NCBI GenBank assembly: GCA_037974965.1
Contig: JBBPFI010000007.1
Coordinates: 186,001-250,000 of the forward strand
Length of the DNA stretch: 64,000 bases
Origin: Dacryopinax spathularia
Taxonomy: Eukaryota; Basidiomycota; Dacrymycetes; Dacrymycetales; Dacrymycetaceae
Reading direction: 5' to 3'
Below are positions 1 to 13,040 of this stretch, in pieces. The translations under genes and the position numbers were made by a program. The notes beneath the pieces were generated by a model. It saw nothing but the letters and a program-made list of their open reading frames with translations, ran no database searches and was not told the origin of the DNA. Every line of letters begins with the position of its first letter. Within the stretch, counting starts at the first letter, position 1.

Positions 1-126
1 TTTTAGGTATCGCGCGGTGCGGCCGTTGGCGGTGGGGATGGAGATCACCTTTCTGGGCAGCTGGAGGCCGGGGAAGAGGGGCGAGTTGGTGTTGTGGGCC
101 CAGGACTGGCAGGGGAAAGTGAGCAT
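1..126 (-). CDS. Partial unidentified reading frame running off the left edge
   Basis: On the minus strand an ATG at 126-124 opens a frame of about 42 codons that stays open to the window edge (MLTFPCQSWAHNTNSP at its start). Codon choice is GC-rich like the neighbouring genes, but no domain can be recognised in so short a piece, and the ATG may be internal to a larger exon. It could equally be a chance frame. No function is proposed. Confidence 0.25.
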   Translation of the reverse strand, partial: MLTFPCQSWAHNTNSPLFPGLQLPRKVISIPTANGRTARYLK

Positions 127-839
127 GTGGGGTGAGGCGAAGGTCTCTGGCCTGCACTAGGCCACTGCACTCGTCAACCTCTCTCCCTTGCTCTACCACT
201 CCCTGGTCGGTAGGCTTGTTTGCGGAGGAAAGGGGGATTTCCGAAAAAGGATATGAAGGGATGAAGCAGTCTGATGCTATGCCCGCTTTCCCCCGCTTAA
301 TCTGGTTCTCACATCGTTCGAGTTCGAGTTCGGAAACATAACGAACCTGACCCCCGAACACCCTTCAGTTGCAATATTGTTGTAATCGCTAGGAAATGCA
401 CGAAATGCACGATTTCTGCCAGAACCCCATTGTTTCGTTTCACCCTCCCCAAAACTCAACGTCTTGGAGTTTGGCCGACCGTTCGTCCGATCCTTCCTCC
501 GAGACCGGGACGCTCGAAGTGGTTGGGGTTGTGGACTGTGCGAACGGCTGCGGCTCGTGAATGGTTGTGGGGGGATCGATCATCGCCGAGGTAGTCGTAG
601 ATGTTTATACATTACTCAGCACCAAGCCATGTTTACAGATACTCGTTCTACAGGCTTCCCCCAAGCGCCCTCTATACCACCACTCTACGCCCAACATCCC
701 CAGTCTGACGACCTCAATGCCTCTCCCCCCTCACTCTTACTCAGCCTCTTGAGGTCCTCGGCACGCTCCCATCTGGACCGTACCGTGTTGTCTTGTGCTT
801 GCTTTCCTCGAGTGAGGCGGTAGAGGAGAGGGGGGGAGC
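127..839. other. Intergenic stretch, no gene seen
   Basis: No convincing exon chain is visible on either strand. It lies downstream of the minus-strand carrier gene that ends at 840 and upstream of the partial frame at the left edge. Short open frames here lack splice-compatible partners and look like shadows of GC-rich DNA. Confidence 0.5.
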
Positions 840-2225
840 CTACATCGGTCTTACGCCGGCCCACATCCTCAGCCTCTCGAATATCAGATACGTAATAACC
901 GTATGACTCCCCAGCTGCAGCATGATCAGCCTCTCCTCTCTGACCAACCAAAACCGGCAGAAAGAAAGAGAGGGGACGCACGCGAGCCCAACACATCATA
1001 AACCCCTTATAGAACGCCCCTGGTCCTTCGTTCCTCAAAATCGTGCGTACACAGTGGGCGATAGAGCTGTATTGCCGGGTTTTGTCGTTCATTATTCGGA
1101 CTTTTACGACGTCTACCGGGTTTGATGTTATTGAGCAGAAGAGGCTGCGGCCGAGGGTCAGCATGGTCACCGCACCTATGCGCAACCGAGGCCCAGAGGC
1201 GCAACGCAGGAAGAAATGGGAAGGAGGTAGCAAAGAGGTGGGACAGAGGGGGGAAGAAGGTGGGAAGGCATGTGGGAGAGAAGTGGAGATGGAGCAAGCG
1301 GACGCACCCAGCAAACAGACTAGCAGCCAAATGCAACCTCAGCCCCTCCCCCCACCCCATCCCATACTTCAACGTCTGCTTACACTGATCATACCCCACG
1401 ATCTGGCTCACAGAGATAACAATCCCTCTCGCCACTGTCGGCCCTGTCCCCCTCCACAGGGCACGGACACCGCCGAGGAGGGAGCCGCCGCCTTCGGCGT
1501 AGACGGTGCGGAAGGCGTGCAGGGTGGATTTGTAGGGCGGCGGGGTGCCGGGGGGGTAGGGGGCTTGTATGCGGATCTTGACTAGGTCTGTTGGGTTCGC
1601 CAGGGAGCTGCGCACGAGTGAGCGGTAGGTAGCAGCGGAGAGAGGAAGAGGGGACATACGCGCCCACGACAGCACTAGTCAAAGCACTCATAACCTTCAA
1701 CGTCAGCCCCTTCTCGTCCAACCTCCCCCCACTCAATCGCCTCCACGTCTCCTTCCAAAACTCATACGTCCCCAACCTGATAGTCCCATATATACTCTCC
1801 CGCATCACACCAGCTAACATCCCCCTCGTTAACGAGAGCGCGCCTTCCTCTCGGACCATACGTGCCCCGAGGGCCCAGAATGTCCCGGGTTGGGAGGTGC
1901 TGGTGCGCAGTTGTTGTCGGACTTTTATTACGTCTACTGGGTTCGTTATCGCGCTGCTGAACATATCTGCTCCGTTCGTCAGCCTCTTCGCTCGTTGCCT
2001 TGCTCTGCTCTGCTCGGCGGGGCGAGGAGAGAGTGGGGACGTACTGGATACACCGGCCAAAGGGATCCGCATCAACACCTGATACGCCTCGCTCTCCCTC
2101 CATCGCTGCGGCACGTGAGGAGGATACGGCGGAGAAGGCGGAGGAGCCGTCTGCCCCGTGAGAGGGATGAGGTCCTCATCTGCCCTGGGCGATGAGGTCG
2201 GGCGAGGAAGAGGGGGTTTCGACAT
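840..2225 (-). CDS. Mitochondrial carrier (SLC25 family), UCP/dicarboxylate-carrier-like
   Basis: Five exons (2225-2045, 1966-1660, 1607-1308, 1144-982, 914-840) add up to 1026 bases, 341 residues, the usual size of an SLC25 carrier plus an N-terminal extension. The three tandem carrier repeats are each marked by the PxD signature on the first helix: NPVDVIKVR, NPTDLVKIR and NPVDVVKVR. Family members sit in the inner mitochondrial membrane with six helices and exchange metabolites. The repeat spacing and the motif ending (SHTVITYLIFERLR) resemble the uncoupling-protein, oxaloacetate and dicarboxylate group, but the substrate cannot be read from the sequence. The N-terminal 55 residues are Pro-rich and not conserved in the family. 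The start is the first ATG in frame. Splice sites are GT-AG throughout. Confidence 0.9.
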
Positions 2226-2907
2226 CCCGAGCCAAGTAAGGAGAGACAAGCAGGTCTATAATAGGCTGGTTGTGGGGTGCATACTATGCCCTCGTCTTGG
2301 TATCGTCTTGTCCCTTAGAACCAAGAGCTTGGGGATGGGCAGACGACCGTGGAGGTTCTGGCGGTCCCAGGCAGTCGGTTCAGGACCGGACTTACGAGGA
2401 CGACGGTTCTGCCGGCCCTGATTACCGCTTTCGGCGCTATGTAGCCAGGGTCCATGTGGAGAAGAAGCCGGGGTCGGACTTACGGCCCGGCCCACTTCGG
2501 CGCTCAGCCAACCATTAGCGTCGTCGACCAGCTCGAGTTGGCTGGTGACTATCAACTGCTTGTTCACAACCAACTAGCTTGCTGAAAGGAACTAGCTTCA
2601 TAGATCACAGCCGCTGACCAGCTAGCTTCGCTATGATGAGGCAAACACATCAAGCCGGTCTGCGCCGGCCTTCGCGCCTTACCTCTGGGCTGGATGCGCC
2701 TCGTGTGACGTCACCGGCGTCACGAGCCCTCCCCTTCAGCCCCACTGACCACTCCTCTCCCAACGACTCAGACCTAGACCAAGCGATGAAGAAACCTATA
2801 AGAGCGCAAGACGGACGCCTAATTGCCTTCCTCCATCTCATATACACGCCCTCAGCGCATTTGAACCCAACATACGAACTTACGACTCGATTGATTGATT
2901 CAAGAAA
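2226..2907. promoter_or_regulatory. Divergent intergenic region
   Basis: This stretch separates the start of the minus-strand carrier from the plus-strand CsbD-like gene, so it must hold both promoters. No exon is seen. Several AGCTAG/CTAGCTT-like words cluster at about 2520-2635, possibly a short repeat, but I cannot assign a factor to them. Confidence 0.4.
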
Positions 2908-3613
2908 ATGTCTGCCGATAATTCTGCTGCGAGGGAGTCCGCCAACCTGGGCGATGCGGGCTATCAAGCACCCGCTAATACGAACTTGACGGATGAGATA
3001 AAGTCTGGTCTCAGCTCCGTGCGTCCTTTGCCATCCATCATCTCAAAAGCTATATGCTGATACTTGGGCCGGGTAGGTAACGAACGCCGCCTCGAGTTTC
3101 TTCCACCACACCACAGGCGGGTCGAACTACACCTCCAACCAGCCCTCCCACACCGACGCCAAAGCCGACTCCATCCTCGGGAACGTCAAGGAGACCTTTG
3201 GCAGCGCGACGGGCAACAGCGGGCTGCAAGGCTCCGGGCAGGGCCAGCGTGCGGCAGGTTCGGCGCAGGATGAAGCTGCCACCCTTACGGGCTACGTGAA
3301 AGATCAGGTCAACTCTGCTTCTTCCTACATTGGCAATGTGGCCAATACGCTTTCGGGCGGGTCGGGGAACTACGTTTCGGACGAGGCGAACCGGCTTGAT
3401 GCGGGGATCGACAAGACTGTCGGGGATGTCCGGAGCCGGGTTGGGGGACTGTTTGGCGCTACGGGGACACAGGGCGCTGGGGACGCTCAGCACGCGAGGG
3501 GCGAGGCGCAGGAGGTTGCTGCTGGTGTTAGGGAGAATCTGGCGAGTGTGGCGGATCAGATGCAGGGGAGGGATCCGGCGCTGCCGAAGCCGGATCCTTG
3601 GAGGGCGGAGTGA
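2908..3613 (+). CDS. CsbD-like / LEA-like stress protein
   Basis: Two exons (2908-3018, 3077-3613) give 215 residues. The acceptor at 3076 rather than the later CAG at 3114 is chosen because only it keeps the frame. The middle of the protein carries a CsbD-like stretch (GNVKETFGSATGN followed by GSGQGQRAAGSAQ), a motif of small general-stress proteins. The rest is rich in Gly, Ala, Ser, Asp and Asn with repeated amphipathic segments such as YVKDQVNSASSYIGNVAN, as in late-embryogenesis-abundant proteins. No signal peptide or membrane helix is seen, so a soluble cytosolic protein is likely. The biochemical role of CsbD proteins is not established, and the stress link is by family only. Confidence 0.75.
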
Positions 3614-3987
3614 GGCTGCTTGTGCATCTGCATGTGCGGCGAAGTGGCATAGAGTGATTGTTGAATGAAGAGAGAACGAAAGAAGCAATACTGTATAGTA
3701 GTAAAAGAGCCAAGCAATAAGGCGCCATTCTGAGCATACATCTCGAACTTCCACTCCCCCTTCTTGACCTGTAGTAGTGATTTAGAAAGGTGGTTGGTGA
3801 CTTGTGCGGATGACCCATTGCGGGAAGATAACCAGTCTAGGGAGAACATCTCTCCTCGGCACAACCAATGCCGAACCTTCCCAGTGTCCCCCGCACAAAA
3901 GCTCCCAATACCCCGTCCGGCCCTCTCTCTCGCCCTCCTACACTTCCTCCTCTCCTTTGGCTCTTGACCTGAGATTGTACTAAGAGG
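3614..3987. other. Short intergenic stretch between two plus-strand genes
   Basis: It contains the 3' end of the CsbD-like gene and the promoter of the aldo-keto reductase. No exon is seen; a pyrimidine-rich run lies just before the downstream start. Confidence 0.4.
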
Positions 3988-5779
<1,792 letters not shown>

Positions 5780-5950
5780 GTAGGCGGTCAACATGCCTTG
5801 CTCGGCGCACAAAATTCGGACAATCTGGTGGATTGGATCGGAAATACACCTATGTACATTTACTTGACTCCTGATTCGTTATGGACTTCCTAATCCCCAA
5901 AATGGAAAATTGGCATATGCACTCTCCTGAGCTTTCGGACGAGCAAAGGG

Positions 5951-7323
5951 TTACACAGGCCAGCTGTCAGAGCGAACAGTAGCGATCCAGCTCGCCGCCG
6001 CGTCCGGATACTCCCACGTCATGACGCCCGCATCCCATCCCTGGTTCTTAGCCTGCTCGACACACTGCGCCAGCGTCGAAGGCGCAATATATCCATTCGA
6101 CGCGTCGCCCGAGTTTGCAGGCTTGCCAATGACGAGCTTGTCCTCCGGCACGCCGGCGGCGGCGATCTGGAAGAGGGCGGTGTTGGGCCAGCTTGAAGAT
6201 GAAGCCGTAAGGAGTCCGGAGCAAGTGACGTATTCGTTTGTGCCTTGGTTATAGAACTGCCCTGGAGGTCAGCGGCTGATGAGGCACGGGGAAAGAGGAG
6301 AAACGGACCTGGACGTTGTACCAGTCGATATCGGAGCCGGCACGGGAGTTGACGGTCAGGTAGCTGCCTGAGGGGTACTTGCTGGCGCTGAACCAGGGCG
6401 CGACCGCTATAATAACTCAGCGTCATGACCCTAATGAGGAAATGGGAATTGGCTGACGAGCATGGGTGATGATGTATTGCCCAGCGGGGAGAGCAGCGCG
6501 CAGAGTCTGAGTGAAGGTCACCAGCCAGTTGACCGCGTTTGCGCTGTTCCCGTTGAAGGCGTTGAAGTCCTCGTAGTCAACATCTGCACGAGGATGAGCA
6601 AAATTACAGAGATAGGTCCCCGAGGGAATGTACCAATGCCGTCCAGGTCATATCTAGGTAATTTGGTCAGAGAACAGCTGCCGGCAAAATCGGACAACGT
6701 ACTGCTTCACCCAAGATGCCATTGAGTTGGCAAGAGTGGTAGGGTTCTGGCCTATGCCGCTGATTTCAGACTAATTCCAACAACGTAAAAGCACGTGGCA
6801 TACCGCTCGAAGTAGGCGCATCGGTTGATCCGAATGCGGAGACGAGCAGCTTGATACCCGCCGAGGCATAGCTCGACTTGATGGAGCTCCTTTGGGAGGC
6901 GGTCAGGGTGGTCCATTCGAGCGCCTGATCAGCGGGACCGGATGTCAAGAGGAACGACAGGATGCTGTGCCGCAGTAAGACTTGTTTATTCGAGCAGAGT
7001 GCTGAAGCTTACAAGACGTTGAAGCCCTAGTATGAGAAGTCATGTAAACTCTATCTGTGCACCAATGAAGTGATACATACATTGATCGCGGAAGTTGCAG
7101 GCGGACCGTTCTCCCCGGAAACCCACTGAAGAAAGAACCCCATCAGCATTAATCCGTCTTAGGGAGAGAAAAGCTGTACCTTGTCCGAATAGGCAACCCA
7201 ATGCGGGGGAGATTGAGCGCTTTGCCGAGCTTCCAGGGAAAAGCTCTCGTGCTCGACCGGCGCGGCAACAACCCGACCCAGAGTGATGGCAGCGAACAGA
7301 ATGGCTTGGAGAAGGGAGAACAT
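5951..7323 (-). CDS. Secreted GH18 chitinase-like glycoside hydrolase, copy 1
   Basis: Nine exons (7323-7180, 7125-7081, 7026-7013, 6964-6804, 6751-6703, 6653-6634, 6583-6458, 6406-6309, 6256-5951) sum to 963 bases, 320 residues. The first 21 residues (hydrophobic core ILFAAITLGRVVA) form a signal peptide. The GH18 active-site strand reads DLDGIDVDYE, with Glu149 as the expected proton donor and the preceding Asp residues in place. An upstream SxGG-like strand appears as KLLVSAFGSTD. The enzyme should act outside the cell or in the wall on chitin or a related N-acetylglucosamine polymer; the short length, with no chitin-binding module, fits the small fungal secreted group. Exon 3 is only 14 bases. 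Copy 2 lies on the same strand about 1.4 kb away. Confidence 0.9.
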
Positions 7324-8711
7324 TCCGAAAAGACGAGTGAAAGATCTGCTCTGGCTCAGAACGGGCGAAAGTCTGGCTGTCTTTATAGGATCAAGGCGCG
7401 GAATAGTTCCTGGTCGGGCACGTCTCGCCCGAGCAGCCTCCATGCGTCGAGCAAGCCTGCATGTGGTCGCAGAGTAATACAGATCCAGGCCTTCTTCGGC
7501 AGGTACTCCAGCTGATCAGCCTAGAAAAGGTCTCCGAGCAGAAAAGAATCGCTCTGAGCGATATAGCGCCAGGTCAGGTCGTTATTCTCCCATCCAGCGC
7601 TGTCTCCGGCAAGGATCACGCCCGCGAAGAAGCAGCGAAACGCATGTCGCGTAACCATTCGTGTCGAGGAACAGGAACTCAACGCATGAGGCACGCAGAT
7701 GAACCATGCAGAGAACGTCTATACGCAAGGCCGCCTGTGGACAAGTAATTCAAACGAAAACGAGGACAGGAGGACAGCAGCAAGAATGTCGCTGAACTCC
7801 ATGTGATACGGCCGTCTGAGATCCGTGGATCTTGAGAGCTGGTGCCAGCTTTGCCTGGTAGGTTCTGCGTCCTCCGAGATAGAAGTGTACTTCCTCCTAT
7901 GTTTCTTCCAGGCGACAGGGGCATGTCGGAAAGGTCATCCTAGACGTCCAAACAGTCATCTCAAGAGCGTTTATCCGTAGAGACAGCGAGCCCACGAAGA
8001 CGCTCCTTCCCGGAGGAGCAGGAGTAGAAAGAAAGGCATGGTAACAGCTATCAAAGACAGGCGGCTCGAAGCTCAAGTGAAGCACGCAAGCAAAGATCGC
8101 AGTGGAATGAGGGACGCGACGCGCCCTGACAACACGGGCGCTTGCGTGCTAGCGAGACTCCCACCACCCGCTTCCGAAGGCTCTCCTAGATCCGAGCCAG
8201 ATCTATACGCGTTGCAATGCCTTTGTATGGGCAAGAGATGCCTTCAGTCATCACAAGGATATAAGGAAGTCGAGACAAGCTTGGGCCAGAAGCATACAGC
8301 AGCGAAGAGGGTGGAAGCGATCCTCGACGCTCAGCCTTGTGGTTGATAACGTGGAAGCAGGACGACCCTCGCGTAACAATGCGTTCTTCCGCGGAAACAT
8401 TCTCGCCGCAACCTCGTGCAACTTTCGGCTACATGGAAACCGTGTGCCGAAGCGGGGAACACCTCAAAGTCCAAAGCTCACGCAATGCTGCGTGGTCTCG
8501 TTATGGTAAGTCGCAGAAGCGAAACTGGCTAGCCCACCGCACGGTGGCCAAATCAGCGGATCTGCAGCGAATCCGCAGAACCACCTCCCATGTCACATGG
8601 ATTCGCTTCTCCCTCATGCTCCTAGCCTCAGGACGAGGTAACGGGCCAGCTATCTGCCCTGACTTGGGCAATCCAACCAGCAGCAGCATCCGGGTACTGC
8701 GACAAGGGTTG
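7324..8711. other. Intergenic stretch between the two chitinase genes
   Basis: About 1.4 kb holding the promoter of copy 1 and the 3' end of copy 2, both on the minus strand. Open frames on the plus strand here have no splice-consistent continuation and no recognisable motif. I see no RNA gene. Confidence 0.4.
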
Positions 8712-10167
8712 TTAGCCGGTAGACATAGTCAGATTGGGGATCGGACCGACCTCCCAGGTCATCACGCCCGCCGACCAGCCCTGCTGCATTGCCTGTTCCA
8801 CACATATGGCCAAATCCGATGGTGCGATGTAGCCATTAGTCGCATCGCCAGGTGCAGCTGGTTTCTGAGATCCTTGCGTCAGAAGCCCACCTTCGCGGAT
8901 TTTATACGGATTGCTTACTCCGATCACAATTTTCTCCAGCGGGACGGCGGCGACGTAGTTGATCTGGAAGACGGAGGTGTATGGCCAGTCCGTCGAGGAG
9001 GTAAAGAGCAGCGTGGTGCAGTTCGTATATTCCGTGGCGCCCTGAATTTTGTCAGAAAGGGCAAGATATGATGCGTAAGGCTCACTTGGTTGTAGAACTA
9101 CAGGGCATGAATCAGCCTGCCCCCGCACCCCAAATGAAAGCATAGCATACCTGCATATTATACCTGGTTTTGTAAGTGAGCAGATATTAACACCAGCAGG
9201 AATCTATGCAGCTTACCAGTCGATAGCCCATCCAGCGTTCTCGTTCACGATGGTATAAGCACCGGTTGGGTAGCGATTTCCAGGAGTGAACCTATAAGCG
9301 TATGTCAAGTCGTGCTTATGGACGAACTGAATCCATACTGACCATGGTGCAACAGCTTATCACCCGAGTTAGCTGCAAGACAAGGTACAGTCAAGAATCA
9401 ACGTACGCGCATGAGTGATGATATACTGCCCTGCGGGCAGGATGGATCTCAGAGTCTCCGTATAGCTGATAAGCCAATACTCGGCCTGTCCATTCTGCTT
9501 GTTCATAGCGGCGAAGTCCTCCCAGTCCACGTCGATCCCATCCAAGCCCCAGTCGATAACCCATTGCGCCATAGTAGTCGCTAAGCTGACAGGGTCGTAT
9601 CCTGATGGACGAGGTCAGATCCGACATTGGTACCAATCGAGGGTGGCATACCATTCGTTGTAGGGGTATCGGTAGATCCGAAAGCGGAGACCATGAGCTT
9701 GATGCCGGCTGCCTCGTATTCGGCTTTGATCGATGCACGAGTGTCGTTACTCAAGTATGTCCACTCCAAGGCCTGATCAGCCGGTCCCGTGCTGAGCAGG
9801 AACGACAGGATGCTGCCGGAGGTTCAGCAGCGACTTTGGACCATCAGAACACAAGCCCGCACAAGACATTAAAGCCCTATAGAACTATCAGACACTGATC
9901 AGGCTCGTGGCGTACAGCAGTACTCACCGAGATGACCGAAGGAGACGGAGGGCCATTCTCGCCTGTCACCCACTGCGACTATGTGAGTCGCACACCGACA
10001 CAACGCAAAGATAGCCATACCTCGTCTGAGTACAGCACCCAATGTGGAGCGGCCTGTGCACTCTGCCTCGTCTGAAGTGTGTTGGAGCTGAGATCTACTG
10101 GCGCTGCAAGCACAGGGCAGAGCAGCAGAGTAACCCAAGCAAGCAGAGCAGCACGAAGCGACGCCAT
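8712..10167 (-). CDS. Secreted GH18 chitinase-like glycoside hydrolase, copy 2
   Basis: Ten exons sum to 1005 bases, 334 residues: 10167-10021, 9972-9928, 9876-9863, 9812-9652, 9601-9407, then a 13-base exon at the GTTGCACCATG words, 75-, 13- and 12-base exons between about 9360 and 9080, and 9041-8712. A signal peptide ends near residue 22 (WVTLLLCPVLAAP). The active-site strand is GLDGIDVDWE with Glu150 as acid. It is a clear paralogue of copy 1: both have RQSAQ..PHWV.YSD after the signal, the 14-base exon 3 and the 161-base exon 4. Three exons of copy 1 are fused into one here, while the 3' half is cut into tiny exons that copy 1 lacks. Residues 220-334 contain an insertion (KIREGGLLTQGSQKP) not found in copy 1. 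Function as for copy 1. Confidence 0.88.
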
Positions 10168-11120
10168 GGTAAGGTGCACAGTACAGCAGTCGGGCTTGGA
10201 CGGCAGATCCAGCGAGCAAGACTAGTACCTTATACCAGCCAGTACTGTCCTCCTATCTCGCTCACTCCCGGCATTGTGCTCACAAGAATGAGATAGGAGA
10301 ACGACGACCAGCATGCAGTCCTTGGGTGTATGGATCAGGCAGAGGGGCGATTCACCCCTCGTGCTTTTGCCAAGTACCAACGGATAGGGGACAGGTCCAA
10401 AACATCAGGAGACAAGCCGATGTTTAACATGCATTGTCGTCCGATGCGTTGAGATTGGCATGGTACGATACGACGGACGAGCAGAGGAGCTGGATAGAAG
10501 CGCCAGCGCAAAGCAGCGGCCAGTTCGTGCTGGCATGTATTTTGGGAGGTCGGCCCGAGAGATCTGCAAGACCGAGAAATACCATCGAGTAGCACAGCTT
10601 GATTAAATAGTACCCTGGCGATGATATCAGGAAATCAGCTTTGTCCAAGACGTGGTTCGTGGGAAAATGCGTCAACAGAAGATGATGAAGCTGGCCGTTT
10701 CTCTTTGAAATCAAACTGATGATTGCGTCAGGGTGATGAGGTCAGCTGAGTCATCTGGCATTTTCCACATCCTCGGGTCTCCGAATGCGGGCAGCCCGCC
10801 TTGGCGGTACATAAATCCGAACAGACTCGCGCACAGAAAGTCCCTTCTCAACCATTCTCCCACTCCCAGCCTGCTGTCAAGCTAGGTGGTCGGATGCGCC
10901 CACAAAAGATCCACTCTTTCCAAGTATTAGACTAAAAGCTGAATTCGGTCAGACTGCTGTCTGTTCTGGCCGCCTTCTGCTGCCGCAAAAATTCTAGCAC
11001 TATCTAACCGCTGAACTCGTAACCTTTACTTCCGAACTACTGCGAGCAACTCAACTCGGCTTAACACCTTTGCTCAACGATTTATTCGACAATCAACAGC
11101 TGTCTCGTTGATTCTCGACT
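10168..11120. promoter_or_regulatory. Divergent promoter region, chitinase copy 2 and MFS transporter
   Basis: The two genes start 0.95 kb apart and point away from each other. No exon is seen. The last 250 bases before the transporter ATG are pyrimidine- and CAAC-rich, typical of a fungal 5' leader. Confidence 0.45.
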
Positions 11121-12965
11121 ATGGCCATGAACGACGGGGAAAAGGCACTTCCCGCGGCTGAGGCCGCTCCCGAATCCCAGGCTGTCCAGGAGATCCGGGA
11201 GCGCCGGCTCGGCCTTGCAAGCTCATACGAGGCGAAAGTGGCGCTACTCAACTGGCACATCGAACACGAAGTCGGTTTTGGTCGATTCCAGTGGACGCTC
11301 ACTGCTCTTGCTGCTTTCGGCTGGTTCGTCGACAATGCCTGGTTCCAATGCGTCTACGTGGCTACTCCGCAAGTCCAGGTTGAATTCAATGTTAGCTACA
11401 TCGGTTGGGCCAGCTTGGCACTCTATGCCGGTCTCATTGTCGGGACGTTCTGTTGGGGCATCATCTCCGACATCGTTGGTCGCAGGATCTGCTTCAATAC
11501 GACCCTGCTGATCAGCTCCGTCTTTGGTCTTGCGGCTGGTGGAGCCAACAAGTACGATTCTGTACCTGAACTGCGCGGAACGTGACTGACCCGGGACTCG
11601 TAGCTATGTAACTTTCTGCGCTCTCCTTGCTTGCACTGGCCTAGGCGTCGGTGGCAACATCCCTGTCGATTCAGCCCTCTACCTGGAGTTCATCCCAGGG
11701 TAAGACTGCGGCGCCCTTCACAAGGCTACTTTCCTAACATTTCTGCAGGTCACACCAATGGATGCTGACATTGCTGTCAATGTTCTGGTCCCTTGGTACC
11801 CTGTTTGTCGCCATGATCGGCTGGGGCTTCATCGCAACGTACTCGTGCAACGGCGAGCCATGCACGAAGGCGAATAACATGGGATGGCGTTACGTGTAGG
11901 TTCGACGCTCGTTTCGCCGGCATTCCTTGCTGACGCGTGATTCGCAGCTTCTTCACTACTGGAGCCATCGTCTTTGCGATGTGGATCTTGCGGTTCTTCG
12001 TCTACCGTATTCCGGAATCGCCGAAGTACCTCATCGCCCGCGGTCGTGATGCGGAAGCCGTTGCGGTAGTACACTACATAGCCGAGCAGAACGGCCGCAC
12101 CTCGACGCTCACACTCGAGAAGCTCCGTTCCGCAGCAGGCGAAAGTGTCGAGGATCTCAACTACGTCAATCCGGACTCTGTTCAGCCGACCGGAAGGACG
12201 ACTGGCAAGACGATCATGGAGATGACTAAGCAGAGCCTTGGTCAGTTCAGGCTGGAGCATATTAGAGCTCTGTTCGCTACCTGGCGCATTGGGATCAACA
12301 CGACCTTGTTAATCCTAATCTGGGGTCTGATCGGCGCGGCTTCTCCGCTGTATAATGCTTTCATTATCGTATTGTAAGTCAGCGTACCGCAATCGCCGGA
12401 TTTGCTCTGACAGGAGACACAGTATATCCGAAAAAGGAGCTGAAGTTGGCCAGTCCAGCACGTATACCACATACCGCCAGTATGCGATAACCTCCACGGT
12501 TGGTATCCCTGCTGCGATAATTGCTGCCGCTCTGGTCGAGCTACCTCGCTCGGGCCGAAAGGGTGCCATGGCGTTGTCGACTGCATTGACCGGTGTCTTC
12601 CTTTTCTTGTTCACGACATCTCGTAATTCGGAAGGCATCCTTGGCTGGAACTGTGCCTTGAGCTTGACGCAAGATATCATGTATGGTGTACTCTATGCTT
12701 ACAGTAAGTGCACCTTGCCTGCTGCCTGAACCATGGCTAAATGCAATTTACAGCGCCCGAGTCATACCCTGCACCTCAGCGTGGTACCGGCTATGCGCTG
12801 TCCATGACCTTTAACCGCGTGATGGGCGTCGTCATTCTCCTCATAGGCCGCTTCATCGAGATCACCCCATCCAAGCCAGTCTACGTCTCAGCATCACTCT
12901 TCCTCGCCACGGCGCTTTTCATGCTTGCCCTGCCTATAGAAACCAAAGGCCGTATGGCTGTCTAG
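11121..12965 (+). CDS. MFS transporter, SVOP/SV2-like group
   Basis: Six exons (11121-11551, 11604-11699, 11749-11895, 11948-12373, 12423-12703, 12754-12965) give 1593 bases, 530 residues, a standard length for a 12-helix MFS carrier. The signature loop between helices 2 and 3 reads GIISDIVGRR, and the helix 5 region is GLGVGGNIPVDSALYLEF, a pattern of the SVOP-like sugar and organic-ion porters found in fungi. RIPESPKYL after helix 6 is the usual PESPR-type motif. It should be a plasma-membrane or vacuolar proton-coupled carrier; the substrate is not predictable. It shares its upstream region with the secreted chitinase, so co-regulation is possible but only inferred from position. Confidence 0.9.
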
Positions 12966-13040
12966 AATACAGTGTAATTGCTGTCTCGCTGTGTGTGTTG
13001 TGTCTAGAATACAAAAACTCCATAACGTTATCCTATTGTC

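Noticed and set aside
8337-9071. A 244-codon plus-strand frame
   Set aside because: It lies opposite the last exon of the second chitinase and has no recognisable motif; a shadow frame.
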